Assembly: GCA_964616755.1 (NCBI GenBank)
Contig: CAZTSI010000018.1
Coordinates: 1-62,803 of the forward strand
From: CAYNFR01 sp964616755
GTDB lineage: Bacteria; Bacteroidota; Bacteroidia; Chitinophagales; Saprospiraceae
Direction of reading: 5' to 3'
DNA: 62,803 bases
The notes under the pieces are model-generated. The model was given only the letters and a program-made list of their open reading frames with translations, was not told the DNA's origin and did no database searches. Every line of letters begins with the position of its first letter. Position 1 is the first letter of the stretch. Of this stretch, positions 52,753 to 62,230 are shown piece after piece. The translations under genes and the position numbers were made by a program.

Positions 52753-52867
52753 AAAAATACGACATACTCTATTAACATGCGCCTACTATAACTACTGTGA
52801 ATAAAAAGTCGTTGTTATTGAGTACATTTCGAGGTTTCATTACTTATGCACATATAGAGATTGCATT

Positions 52868-53323
52868 ATGAAATATTGGTTGGCTGTTCTTCTGTTTTTT
52901 ATTTTACTCTCTTGTGATAAAGAAGAAGAACTTGTCTTTGTGGATCCAGCGATAGGTGTGTATTTTGAGCTATTTGAGCTAGAGGGTGCCAAAAGGGGTG
53001 TTTCTGTGGACCTATCGGCAACGAAAATAAGTGCACAATTTCGCACCACGCCACAAAACATTGTAGGGCAATGTGCTCAGTTTGTAAGTGGGGCAAAAGT
53101 AGTTTATATTGACGCTGATTATTGGGCACGAGCATCAGCGCTGGAACAAGAATTCGTTGTTTTTCATGAGCTAGGGCACTGTTTTCTTGGCCGCAGCCAC
53201 TTTGATGATAAGGGTTTAGACGGTCGTTGTAGTAGTATAATGAATAGTGGTGGCAACAAATGTCGGTTCACTTACTCGTTGTCCACGCGAAATTCTTATT
53301 TAGATGAACTTTTTATCCCTTGA
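52868..53323 (+). CDS. Zincin-like putative metallopeptidase lipoprotein
   Basis: 151 aa with a lipoprotein signal (VLLFFILLSC, Cys about 16). The second half holds VVFHELGHCFLGRSHFDD: an HExxH motif with a further His, spaced one residue longer than the metzincin HExxHxxGxxH. A Met-containing turn (SIMNSGGNKC) lies about 20 residues later, where a Met-turn would be. Four Cys in the region could form disulfides. It is probably a periplasmic or surface zinc peptidase. It lies 9 bp before the FecR-type gene and is probably co-transcribed with it. Confidence 0.75.
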   Translation: MKYWLAVLLFFILLSCDKEEELVFVDPAIGVYFELFELEGAKRGVSVDLSATKISAQFRTTPQNIVGQCAQFVSGAKVVYIDADYWARASALEQEFVVFHELGHCFLGRSHFDDKGLDGRCSSIMNSGGNKCRFTYSLSTRNSYLDELFIP

Positions 53324-53332
53324 TTCTATGAC

Positions 53333-54268
53333 ATGAAAGATTACACAAGTTATACAATTGATGATTTTTTTGCGGACGCCGGCTTTGTCGAATGGGTTTT
53401 GTGTCCACATCCAGATAGCCCTTGGGAAAATGTGTGTCTAAAAAATGAACAGGCCGGGTTAGCTAGACAACTAATCCAACATATTCAATTTAAACAAGAA
53501 GCCAATATAGATAAGAAAACCGAGGCAACTTGGTTGCGGGTCGAGCAATCGATCTCTACAAAAAGCCTTGGCACACAAAAGCCAAACGTTATCATGCGTT
53601 ACCTATATATGGCTGGGGCAATTGCTGCTAGTTTGATCGTTGGTTTTATCCTCTTCAAGCCATCTTCTTCCTTTGTTGTACAAGACAAGGAGGGGACATA
53701 TGCTTTGGCAGGTTCTTCATGTGTTCTGGGCTCACAATCCTCCATTGAATATGATATCTCTGTATGGGAAAATGAACGGTCTGTAACGCTTAATGGTCAA
53801 GCATCCTTTAAAGTAAACAAGGGAAGCCCTTTTAAAGTCTTATCAGAAGAGGGAACCGTATCTGTTTTGGGAACAGAGTTTAACGTCGATGCGCGTGGGG
53901 GACATTTTTATGTAGCTGTTGATGAAGGTCTGGTTGCCGTAAGCAGCCAGTTGCACGAACAATTGTTGGAGGCGAATCAAGGGTACGCTAGAAATGCTCA
54001 ACTCACGGAAAACTTCATTGAGATGTTTGGCTCTCGAAAGAATGCCCCCATTACTATGCATTTTCAGAACACCTCTCTAACTCAGATAATCGCTGTCCTA
54101 GAATGGCAAAAAGGCATTCGTATCAACCTAGCTGATACTAATGAACAACAACGCTTTACAGGGTTTTATGTGGCAAATGAAAAGCTTGATGTAATATTGA
54201 ACATTATTACTTGGCCGCTAAACCTAAAGTACGAAATCGTTGATGCCTCTAACGTACGCATCTTTTAA
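53333..54268 (+). CDS. FecR family anti-sigma factor-like protein
   Basis: 311 aa. Cytoplasmic N-terminal part (about residues 1-80), one transmembrane segment (YMAGAIAASLIVGFILF, about 92-108), a FecR beta domain with GSQSSIEYD and VSVLGTEFNVDARGG, and a C-terminal DUF4974-type domain (LTQIIAVLEWQKGIRI). In the usual Bacteroidota pattern an ECF sigma factor lies immediately upstream, and FecR relays the substrate signal from a TonB receptor to it. Here a zincin lipoprotein takes that place and no sigma gene is adjacent. Confidence 0.88.
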   Translation: MKDYTSYTIDDFFADAGFVEWVLCPHPDSPWENVCLKNEQAGLARQLIQHIQFKQEANIDKKTEATWLRVEQSISTKSLGTQKPNVIMRYLYMAGAIAASLIVGFILFKPSSSFVVQDKEGTYALAGSSCVLGSQSSIEYDISVWENERSVTLNGQASFKVNKGSPFKVLSEEGTVSVLGTEFNVDARGGHFYVAVDEGLVAVSSQLHEQLLEANQGYARNAQLTENFIEMFGSRKNAPITMHFQNTSLTQIIAVLEWQKGIRINLADTNEQQRFTGFYVANEKLDVILNIITWPLNLKYEIVDASNVRIF

Positions 54269-54280
54269 TAATACTACCGA

Positions 54281-56947
54281 GTGCTAAGAAATATAATAAT
54301 CTTTTCACTTTTGGGGGCGCTGGTTAGCGCTATGCACGCCCAGGTTCGTCCGCATGTGTCTGTGCAAGACAAAACTTTTGATGATTTGCTGACTATCGTA
54401 GCCAATCTATATGGAGTAAAATTCTCGTATGCCTCAGATCTTTCTGATAACCAGGTTCTGTCGTTTATTTCTGAAAAAAACACGCTAAGTGAATTTTTGA
54501 CCTTTATATGTGCCCATCACAACTTAGAATACGTCTTGATGCCAGATGCTGAAACCGTATTACTTCGCCAAAAATTGCTTTCACAAGACATTAAAGCTCT
54601 ATATACAGAAGTGAAAGTAATGGTAAAAGAGCGCTCGTCTTTACAACCTGTTGAGCTCGCAGCTGTGGCAATCTTAGGGACAAGAAAAGGCGATTATACC
54701 AACGCCGAAGGCCAGTGTATTTTGCACTTGCATTATCCTGAAGATACCCTACTTGAAGTAAGCTTCCTAGGTTATCAGTCCCAAAAGATCGCTTTATCAC
54801 CATTTCAAGAGAGTTGTATCATTCATCTTGACCCTGTAGAGTTTGATATCCAAGAAGTCTTGATTAAAGACAGGTTAAAAGATCACCAATACAACTCCAT
54901 ATTTCAATCATATATCATTAGATACGATGCTAAACCAGCCGGGTTGTTGCAAAATGATCTTCTTCGTTCCTTGCAGACGGTTTCTGGAATAGACTTTACG
55001 AATGATAATTCCGCTAGATTACGTCTTCGGGGTGGCACGTTTGATGCCAACATGATACTTTTGGATGGCATGACCCTGTTTAACTCAACTCATTATTATG
55101 GAATTTTTAGTAGCATTAATGACGCTTACGTCTATCAATCTCAGCTGTACAAGAATAATCTTCCTGTTGAACATGGTGGTCGGACTGGAGGGTTGTTAGA
55201 TATTTCTGGACCTACTACGGCCATGGACAGTACAGTGAGTGGGGAGATTAGGTTGAATAATCTTCTTGCCAGTGCGTCGCTCGTCGCTCCGCTCTCAGAG
55301 CAGGTGAATATTAGTTTGGCCGCAAGGAGTACGGTAAAAAACGTGTCAACTACTTCCTTTTTTAATCTATTCAATACAGAACCTATACGTACGCCAGACA
55401 ATCAAAGTTTTGCATTGCTCAATAGGATGACGCTTCTAGGACGGTTGCCCGACTTTTCCTTTTACGATATCAACGGTTCGCTTCAGTTCAGGACAGGAAA
55501 CCATTTAGGGAGTATTCATTTTTATATGGGTTCTGACCAATTTTCGGATCAATACACCAATGAGTTTCCAAGTCGTTTACAAAATTTAACGGCCATTAAC
55601 AAAGAAGCGTATAGTAATATAGAAGCTTGGCAAAACATCGCAAGTTCGGCCTTTTATACGTCGCCGCTTTCATCAAATATCGATCTTGAAACGGTCTTGA
55701 GTTTTTCAAGATACTCGAATTCTAACGCCTTATCCATTTCTTTGGAGCGTATTTCACGATTGATGACAAGGTATTATGCTTTCGATAGTGATCGCTACAA
55801 TCAGATAGAAAACCTTTCTGCAAAACAAATGGTTCGAATTCAATTGCCTAGTAAAGCCTCTGTGCTAGCAGGTGTTCAGTATCAAGGCCATACGGCGGAT
55901 ATCAACATTTCAGAAGATGACAATAATGTATTTTCTGCCGATAGTCATTCGAGAGAAATCAGTGGTTTTGGTGAATATACGAGTGTTCAGGAAAAAACTT
56001 TTTTTTATTCTTTAGGCCTTAGGGGTGGTTATTATGAGAGAACAGATCAATGGTATCTGGCTCCGCAAGCTCAAGTGGGGTATCGCATTGCTCCTGGGGG
56101 AATAATTAAAGGTTCCGTCGGTAGGCAATACCAGTTTGTACGTGAGTTAAATTTTGAAAACACTCTAGGTCGGTCAACGGATATTTGGGTTATTGCAGAC
56201 GGCAGTAGACGAACGCTACCGCGCAGGGCTGACAAGATAATGCTTGGCTCCCGATGGGTGTCTGGCCGGTTTTCTCTAGATATCGAGGCTTACTACCGCC
56301 ACACGACAGGACATATTGAATTGGCGCTAACACAAAGCCCTCTCCAAGATGATCAAATTAGGCCCGTTAATATAGTTAACGGATTTCAATTTTTTATTGG
56401 AGAATTAAACACGTGGGGGATTGATGTATCCATTGATTACGACTTCAAGTCATTCAGTAGTCAACTGGCATATACCTTGAGTAAAGAAGAGTCTCGGTTT
56501 TTGGCAATTTTTAGAGGCCTGCCATTCCCCTCTCAAAATGATAGGCGACACAGGATCAGTTGGTCAAATGAATGGCGACTGGGCATATTGAACCTGAAAG
56601 GTGATGCTTATTATGCTTCTGGCCGAGCGTATACGGATCTACAAAAAATTCGCGTTGTTCGACAAAGGCAAGATCTTTCGCCTGACGAACGCTTGAGTCG
56701 GCTTCCTGATTACTTTCGAATGGATCTTTCCATTGAATACCCGTTTACCTTTGCAAGGATGACTGGTTTTCTCGCTGTTGAGCTATTTAATGTTACAAAT
56801 AGGGAAAACGTAAGCTACATCCAAAACATTTTCTCCATTCCTGCCAATACTCTGCAAGACCAAAATAGAACTATAAATACAGTTATCGGCAATCAAGCAA
56901 CCTTGATTCCCAGAACATTAGGGATTAGTGTGGGTCTGCGATTTTGA
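54281..56947 (+). CDS. TonB-dependent receptor with N-terminal STN signalling domain
   Basis: 888 aa from a GTG at 54281, which gives a signal peptide ending near MHAQ; no ATG lies close. An STN domain (about residues 25-95, KTFDDLLTIVANLYGVKFSY) is the part that contacts FecR proteins. A carboxypeptidase-regulatory-like beta domain (about 120-200) precedes the plug (LLRSLQTVSGIDFTNDNSAR, LRGGTFDANMILLDGM) and a 22-strand barrel ending in RTLGISVGLRF. It imports or senses a large ligand using TonB energy. No SusD partner follows, so it is not a standard glycan utilisation pair. Confidence 0.9.
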   Translation: MLRNIIIFSLLGALVSAMHAQVRPHVSVQDKTFDDLLTIVANLYGVKFSYASDLSDNQVLSFISEKNTLSEFLTFICAHHNLEYVLMPDAETVLLRQKLLSQDIKALYTEVKVMVKERSSLQPVELAAVAILGTRKGDYTNAEGQCILHLHYPEDTLLEVSFLGYQSQKIALSPFQESCIIHLDPVEFDIQEVLIKDRLKDHQYNSIFQSYIIRYDAKPAGLLQNDLLRSLQTVSGIDFTNDNSARLRLRGGTFDANMILLDGMTLFNSTHYYGIFSSINDAYVYQSQLYKNNLPVEHGGRTGGLLDISGPTTAMDSTVSGEIRLNNLLASASLVAPLSEQVNISLAARSTVKNVSTTSFFNLFNTEPIRTPDNQSFALLNRMTLLGRLPDFSFYDINGSLQFRTGNHLGSIHFYMGSDQFSDQYTNEFPSRLQNLTAINKEAYSNIEAWQNIASSAFYTSPLSSNIDLETVLSFSRYSNSNALSISLERISRLMTRYYAFDSDRYNQIENLSAKQMVRIQLPSKASVLAGVQYQGHTADINISEDDNNVFSADSHSREISGFGEYTSVQEKTFFYSLGLRGGYYERTDQWYLAPQAQVGYRIAPGGIIKGSVGRQYQFVRELNFENTLGRSTDIWVIADGSRRTLPRRADKIMLGSRWVSGRFSLDIEAYYRHTTGHIELALTQSPLQDDQIRPVNIVNGFQFFIGELNTWGIDVSIDYDFKSFSSQLAYTLSKEESRFLAIFRGLPFPSQNDRRHRISWSNEWRLGILNLKGDAYYASGRAYTDLQKIRVVRQRQDLSPDERLSRLPDYFRMDLSIEYPFTFARMTGFLAVELFNVTNRENVSYIQNIFSIPANTLQDQNRTINTVIGNQATLIPRTLGISVGLRF

Positions 56948-56987
56948 CCCGCTTGGGGTCAGTTCACTAAAACATCTCAAATAGCTA

Positions 56988-57566
56988 CTATGGCTCTTTT
57001 AAGACAAAGCTCCGGCGATGTTCCCGTGTATACCCCAGCTCTGAAATAACTTCCCTGTGGTTTGGCGTGCCATATCCTTTGTTTTGCGCCCATGCGAACT
57101 GTGGAAAATTCCTTTCTAGTGCCCTCATATGATCATCTCGATATGTCTTCGCCAGCACTGATGCAGCAGCAATACTTGCATATAAATCATCGCCCCGAAT
57201 GATGCACTGGTGTGAAATAGTCGGATAAGGATTAAATCGATTGCCGTCTATCAAAAGAAGTTGGGGACGAACGGCAAGTTTATCTATGGCCATATGCATG
57301 GCTTTAAAACTGGCATTAAGTATATTAATATTGTCTATTTCTGCTGGTGAGACAGCACTCACTCCCCATGCTACAGCCTTGTGTAAAATGACGTCCCTCA
57401 ATAGAAGACGATCTTTTTCGGTCATTTTTTTGCTATCTCGCAGCCTTGGGTGATGAAAACTTCTGGGTAATATCACTGCCGCGGCAAATACCGGCCCTGC
57501 CAAACATCCTCGCCCCGCCTCATCACAGCCTGCCTCGATAATACCTTTGGAAAAAAATGATTTCAT
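56988..57566 (-). CDS. rnhB: Ribonuclease HII
   Basis: 192 aa. Removes RNA from RNA-DNA hybrids and single ribonucleotides from DNA. Motifs: AGCDEAGRGCLAGPV (first acidic residues), LRDSKKMTEKDR, LLIDGNRF, and DDLYASIAAASVLAKTYRD with the second Asp, then NKGYGTPNHR. Convergent with the TonB receptor gene and 34 bp after the beta-propeller gene on the same strand. Confidence 0.96.
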   Translation of the reverse strand: MKSFFSKGIIEAGCDEAGRGCLAGPVFAAAVILPRSFHHPRLRDSKKMTEKDRLLLRDVILHKAVAWGVSAVSPAEIDNINILNASFKAMHMAIDKLAVRPQLLLIDGNRFNPYPTISHQCIIRGDDLYASIAAASVLAKTYRDDHMRALERNFPQFAWAQNKGYGTPNHREVISELGYTREHRRSFVLKEP

Positions 57567-57600
57567 GCTGATAGGGCGCTTGATTTTAAGTTAGTAATGT

Positions 57601-60600
57601 TTACCAGATAGCCCCTATACCTGACTGCCAAAGCTTTATATTCAGTTCAGCAAGCCGTTTTTTTAAAGTCTCCCCCATTGTTCTTAGCCCTTGCCATTGA
57701 GCATCTAATTCCTTTTTTCTTGCTAGAGAAGCTGCATTGACCTTAGGAATATCGCTCTCCGTTTGGTTGATCAAAAAGAGATATTCCGCTGTAAATTTGT
57801 TTGGGTAATTTTCGACATCATCATAGGCTTTAGATAGTCGCTGCACCATATCCTTATCCCAGGTGTCCATTTCGGAGACCACCGCTTCTACGGTAGTTGT
57901 CATGGTTTTGTCTGTATCCTTTATTCTCTTGGCGATTTCAATCAGTTTAGTCTGTGTCGCATAAAGTTCATTTACCATCGTATGCATATCGCGCAGCGAC
58001 GTCTCCATCTCTGTCATGACTTGATCATATTCTGAATAATGTGCCTCGGTATTATTGTATTTAGGATGAGTTAGAATGTTGATGTTCTGTCTTTCTTCTG
58101 CATTTCCATGTCGAAGTATGGCAGTATAGGTGCCTGGCGCCACCTTGTGCCCACGAAAACTACCTTCAATATACGCGCTAGGTATACCTGGCAATGTTTC
58201 GTGTCGCATGTCCCAAACTATGCGATTCATCCCTTTGTGGGTGGTCAAAACCGGAGAGGTCGGTGGGCTTCCATTATATTTTTTTGTTGTCATATCTTTC
58301 TGGGAAGAATACGTTCGGACGACCTCACCTGATAGTTTTTGGATTTGAAGGGTCAGGGTACTCGTATCGGCGCCTTCAGGGATTTGATAATATATAACTA
58401 CGCCATTGGCTGGGTTGATGCCACGCAAGGGGTGAGTTCCTTTAAACTCGGGATTAGAACTGTTGAGTTCACTTCCGCCGTTGGCCAATATAGCCTCTTC
58501 GGGTTTGTACAAGCTTAGTTTTTGAGCCTTTTGAGGCGCCTGTGAAATTAGACCTAAGTCATCCAGTATCCAAAATGATCTGCCCGAGGTGGCTACAATA
58601 ATATCACCATGTTTAATAAGTATATCGGTAATAGGGGTTATGGGCAAGTTGAGTTGAAAAGGATTCCATTGTACTCCGCCGTTCCATGACAAATATAGAC
58701 CTGTTTCTGTTCCTGCAATGAGTAAGTCTTTACGAGACGGGTCTTCACGCACCACCCTTGTGAACGCGCCTATGGGTATGCCTTTAGAGATGTTTGTCCA
58801 TGTTTTGCCATAGTTTGTTGTTTTATATAGTGCTGGGGTATAATCATTAAACTTGTATCGGGTGGTGGCAATATATGCTGTCGCTGGATCATGGGGAGAG
58901 ATTTCTATAGCATTTATAAGGCATTCTGATAGTCCAGTTGGGGTCACATTGTCCCATGTTTTGCCATTGTTTCGTGTTAGATGAACAAGGCCGTCATCGC
59001 TGCCCACCCACATGACTCCTGCTTCATGCGGTGACTCGATGACATAACTAATCGTGCCGTAATTTTCAGCCCCTACTGCTTCATTGGTGTAGGGAACGCC
59101 CCCTTTGCCTTGTTTTCCTTTATCATTGCGCGTCAAATCGGGACTAACTTCTTCCCATGTTTGTCCATAATCCAAGGTTTTCAATATAAGCTGAGCGGCA
59201 TGATAATAAGTGTTGGGTTCATGTTGGGATCGAATTATTGGAGCATTCCAGTTATATCGATACTTCATATCCTTGGCGTCGCGGCCTAGATATTGAATCG
59301 GTGCGGCCATAATGCTGGTGCCTGCAGCTGATTCAGAATCATATGCTTCTATCGTGCCTTGGTAGCTGCCCCCTAACACCCATCGAGGATTGTCAGGATC
59401 AAAAGCCAAGAAGGCACTTTCACCGCCAGCTGAAGATGTCCAAGATTTTTCATCGATGCCTCCTGATCCAAAACTTCGGCTATCGATGCGAACGGAGCTG
59501 TTGTCTTGTTGTCCGGCATAAATTCGATACGGTATGTGATTGTCCACATTTAATCTGTAAAACTGCGCGGTAGGCATATTGTCTTGTCTTGACCACGTCT
59601 GTCCTTTATCAAAACTTACACAAGCCCCACCATCGTCCGCCAAGATCATATTTTTGGGGTTGTCTGGATTGATCCATAGATCGTGATAGTCCCCATGTTG
59701 TCCTTCCACTCCTGTCCATGTCTTTCCCCCGTCATCCGAACGGTAGGCGCTAGCACTCAGAACATAAATGCTCTCTTCATTTTGAGGATCTACAAATACT
59801 TCAATGTAGTACCAAGCTCGCTGGATAAGGCGATGATCGTCGCTAATGCGAGACCACTTTTTACCAGCATTATCTGAGACAAATAGTCCGCCTTGCTCTT
59901 TGTTGCTATCGCTTTCAATCAGGGCATATACTTTATCAGAGTTAGAACGACTTACGGCAATAGCCATCTTTCCCATTTCTTTAGGCAGCCCCTCCTTCAT
60001 TTGCGACCATGTTTCGCCACCGTCGATTGACTTGTACAAACCGCTTCCTTCGCCACCGCTGACTACTTGCCAAGGCAGGCGCTGGTGATGCCACATGGCA
60101 GCATACATGATATGTGGATGATTCATATCTATTGACAACTCTGCACAACCTGTCAGTTCATTAATGAATAATTTGTTGCTCCATGTTTTTCCTCCATCAG
60201 TTGATTTATAAATACCTCTGTCCTTCGTTTTGTCGTAAAGCGCGCCTTGGGCTGCTACATAAACGATATTTGGGTCATGGGGATGAATTACGATTCTAGA
60301 AACATGTTGTGTGTTTGCTAGCCCCATATGATGCCACGTTTTTCCAGCATCTAAAGACTTATACACACCGTCGCCATAAGAGGTCATGACCCCCCTGGGG
60401 GCATGTTCACCCATACCGCAATACAAAATATTGGGGTTAGATTCTGAAACCGCAATGGCGCCGACTGATCCTGTCTTAAAATATCCATCGGAAATATTGT
60501 TCCAATGTTGGCCTGCATCGTTTGTTTTCCACAAACCTCCGCCGGTAATTCCCATATAGTAAGTAAGCGGGTCGCCTTTAACACCGCTCGTAGCGACGGA

Positions 60601-60729
60601 TCTCCCCCCCCGAAACGGCCCGATATTGCGCCATTTTACGGGAGCAAAAAGAGTGTCTAATGGCAATTCTGACTGCCCTGTTAGGACAAATGTTGCTAGC
60701 ATAAAAATGAAAAATAGAGCCCTGTACAT
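57601..60729 (-). CDS. Large secreted Asp-box beta-propeller protein
   Basis: 1042 aa. Signal peptide (MYRALFFIFMLATFVLTGQS). Residues 30-720 consist of BNR/Asp-box beta-propeller repeats of the sortilin/VPS10 and YCF48 type. At least ten are visible, for example KTNDAGQHWNN, KSLDAGKTWHH, KSTDGGKTWSN, KSIDGGETWSQ, RSDDGGKTWTG, KTLDYGQTWEE and KTTNYGKTWTN. A beta domain and a helical region (about 900-1042) follow. It is often annotated as a glycosyl hydrolase because of the repeats, but I see no catalytic residues. No type IX C-terminal sorting domain was noticed, so its place is probably the periplasm or outer membrane. Confidence 0.85.
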   Translation of the reverse strand: MYRALFFIFMLATFVLTGQSELPLDTLFAPVKWRNIGPFRGGRSVATSGVKGDPLTYYMGITGGGLWKTNDAGQHWNNISDGYFKTGSVGAIAVSESNPNILYCGMGEHAPRGVMTSYGDGVYKSLDAGKTWHHMGLANTQHVSRIVIHPHDPNIVYVAAQGALYDKTKDRGIYKSTDGGKTWSNKLFINELTGCAELSIDMNHPHIMYAAMWHHQRLPWQVVSGGEGSGLYKSIDGGETWSQMKEGLPKEMGKMAIAVSRSNSDKVYALIESDSNKEQGGLFVSDNAGKKWSRISDDHRLIQRAWYYIEVFVDPQNEESIYVLSASAYRSDDGGKTWTGVEGQHGDYHDLWINPDNPKNMILADDGGACVSFDKGQTWSRQDNMPTAQFYRLNVDNHIPYRIYAGQQDNSSVRIDSRSFGSGGIDEKSWTSSAGGESAFLAFDPDNPRWVLGGSYQGTIEAYDSESAAGTSIMAAPIQYLGRDAKDMKYRYNWNAPIIRSQHEPNTYYHAAQLILKTLDYGQTWEEVSPDLTRNDKGKQGKGGVPYTNEAVGAENYGTISYVIESPHEAGVMWVGSDDGLVHLTRNNGKTWDNVTPTGLSECLINAIEISPHDPATAYIATTRYKFNDYTPALYKTTNYGKTWTNISKGIPIGAFTRVVREDPSRKDLLIAGTETGLYLSWNGGVQWNPFQLNLPITPITDILIKHGDIIVATSGRSFWILDDLGLISQAPQKAQKLSLYKPEEAILANGGSELNSSNPEFKGTHPLRGINPANGVVIYYQIPEGADTSTLTLQIQKLSGEVVRTYSSQKDMTTKKYNGSPPTSPVLTTHKGMNRIVWDMRHETLPGIPSAYIEGSFRGHKVAPGTYTAILRHGNAEERQNINILTHPKYNNTEAHYSEYDQVMTEMETSLRDMHTMVNELYATQTKLIEIAKRIKDTDKTMTTTVEAVVSEMDTWDKDMVQRLSKAYDDVENYPNKFTAEYLFLINQTESDIPKVNAASLARKKELDAQWQGLRTMGETLKKRLAELNIKLWQSGIGAIW

Positions 60730-60837
60730 AATTATTCTATTTTGACCTTTACATTATGGCTAATGTACTATTTGAGATGCAGAAGTCGACTGATTTAGTC
60801 ATATATTTCACTATTTTGGTCTTTTGAAACTCGCGTT

Positions 60838-62097
60838 ATGCCTTGGTCTACTTTTACTCGAATCGCTTTTGCTGTTTTACCTCTTATTCTTGTAAGCTTG
60901 GTGGTATATTTTTTTAGCGATATAATCACCTATGTTATCTTGGGATGGGTGTTGTCAATGATTGGCAGTCCTGTTAACAGTTATTTGCGGAGTTTCCTTG
61001 GAAAGAACATCGCCGCATTAACCACGCTCTTGTCCTTTGGGCTGATTCTCTTTGGATTAGTTTTGGTGTTCTTACCGCCAATGGCACAGCAAGCTCGAAA
61101 TTTGTCCAGCTTAAACTATGACAATGTCTTTGAAAGTCTCAAAGAGCCAATAGAGGATATAGAAACTTGGCTTGAGAAAAAGGGAATTGTCGCGAGTCGT
61201 ACTGAAGAAGTAAGACAAGACAGCTTGCATAGCCCCCTCTCGGCCTCTGCATTTATGGAAATTATGCGGCTAGACACTTTAATCGGAAGTAAAGATTCGC
61301 TGCATCAGCAAATTAATTTATTCGTCTACATCCCTTATGAAACCGCCACACCCAATACACCTGCATCAAAAGATGCAGAAGGTTTTATCAATAATATTCG
61401 AGAAAATTTGCTTCGGATATTGCAACCTGCCAAAATAACGGGAGTGGTAAATTCTGTCTTCGGGGCCATTAGTCATCTTTTAATTACGATCGTTTCTGCA
61501 TTTTTTATCGCCTTTTTCTTTCTCAAAGAGGAAGGTTTGTTCTCTGATGCGATAAAATCTGTTGTGCCAAATGATAAAGAGGGGCAATGGATGCATGCAC
61601 TTGAAGAAAGTGAAAGCATGCTTAAGCGTTATTTTATTGGTGTTTTGTTGCAAATATTTTGCGTGGGCACCTTTGTAGGAGTTATACTCAGTTTGTTAGG
61701 ATTTAAAAATGCTGTGTTGATTGGATTTTTTGCTGCACTGATGAATGTTATACCCTATGTTGGACCTATTTTGGGGGCTACATTTGGTATTTTGATCACC
61801 ATAACGGCAAATCTTGATGTTTCGTTTTATGACTTTCTTTTGCCCAAAATTGGCTTGTTGTTGGCTGTCTTTGCCTCTATGCAAATGTTTGATAACTTTT
61901 TTCTACAGCCTAATATCTTTTCAAAAAGCGTAAAGGCTCATCCTCTAGAGATTTTTATTACAGTACTTGTTGGTGCAAATCTTGGAGGTGTTCTCGGGAT
62001 GGTATTAGCTATTCCCGTTTTTACCGTCGTACGTGTGTTGGCAAAAGTATTTTTTAGTGAATTCAAATTGGTGCAAAGACTCACGGGAGAGCGTTAA
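60838..62097 (+). CDS. AI-2E family permease
   Basis: 419 aa with about eight hydrophobic segments. The large soluble insertion (about residues 95-195) between early segments is normal for the family, and the C-terminal half has LKRYFIGVLLQIFCVGTFVGV, PYVGPILGATFGI and PLEIFITVLVGANLGGVLGMVLAIP. Members include TqsA and Na+/H+ antiporter-like proteins; autoinducer export is not implied. It is divergent from the beta-propeller gene. Confidence 0.88.
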   Translation: MPWSTFTRIAFAVLPLILVSLVVYFFSDIITYVILGWVLSMIGSPVNSYLRSFLGKNIAALTTLLSFGLILFGLVLVFLPPMAQQARNLSSLNYDNVFESLKEPIEDIETWLEKKGIVASRTEEVRQDSLHSPLSASAFMEIMRLDTLIGSKDSLHQQINLFVYIPYETATPNTPASKDAEGFINNIRENLLRILQPAKITGVVNSVFGAISHLLITIVSAFFIAFFFLKEEGLFSDAIKSVVPNDKEGQWMHALEESESMLKRYFIGVLLQIFCVGTFVGVILSLLGFKNAVLIGFFAALMNVIPYVGPILGATFGILITITANLDVSFYDFLLPKIGLLLAVFASMQMFDNFFLQPNIFSKSVKAHPLEIFITVLVGANLGGVLGMVLAIPVFTVVRVLAKVFFSEFKLVQRLTGER

Positions 62098-62230
62098 TCT
62101 ATATCTAGGGCAATGGCACACTTTATGAGCTTCGAATTATTTTCCTTTGTTCATTTTTAGTATAGCTGTTCTTCTCAACAAACTGGAATGTAGTATATTT
62201 AATATCTTGTAGAGCTAAGATGTCTTAATA

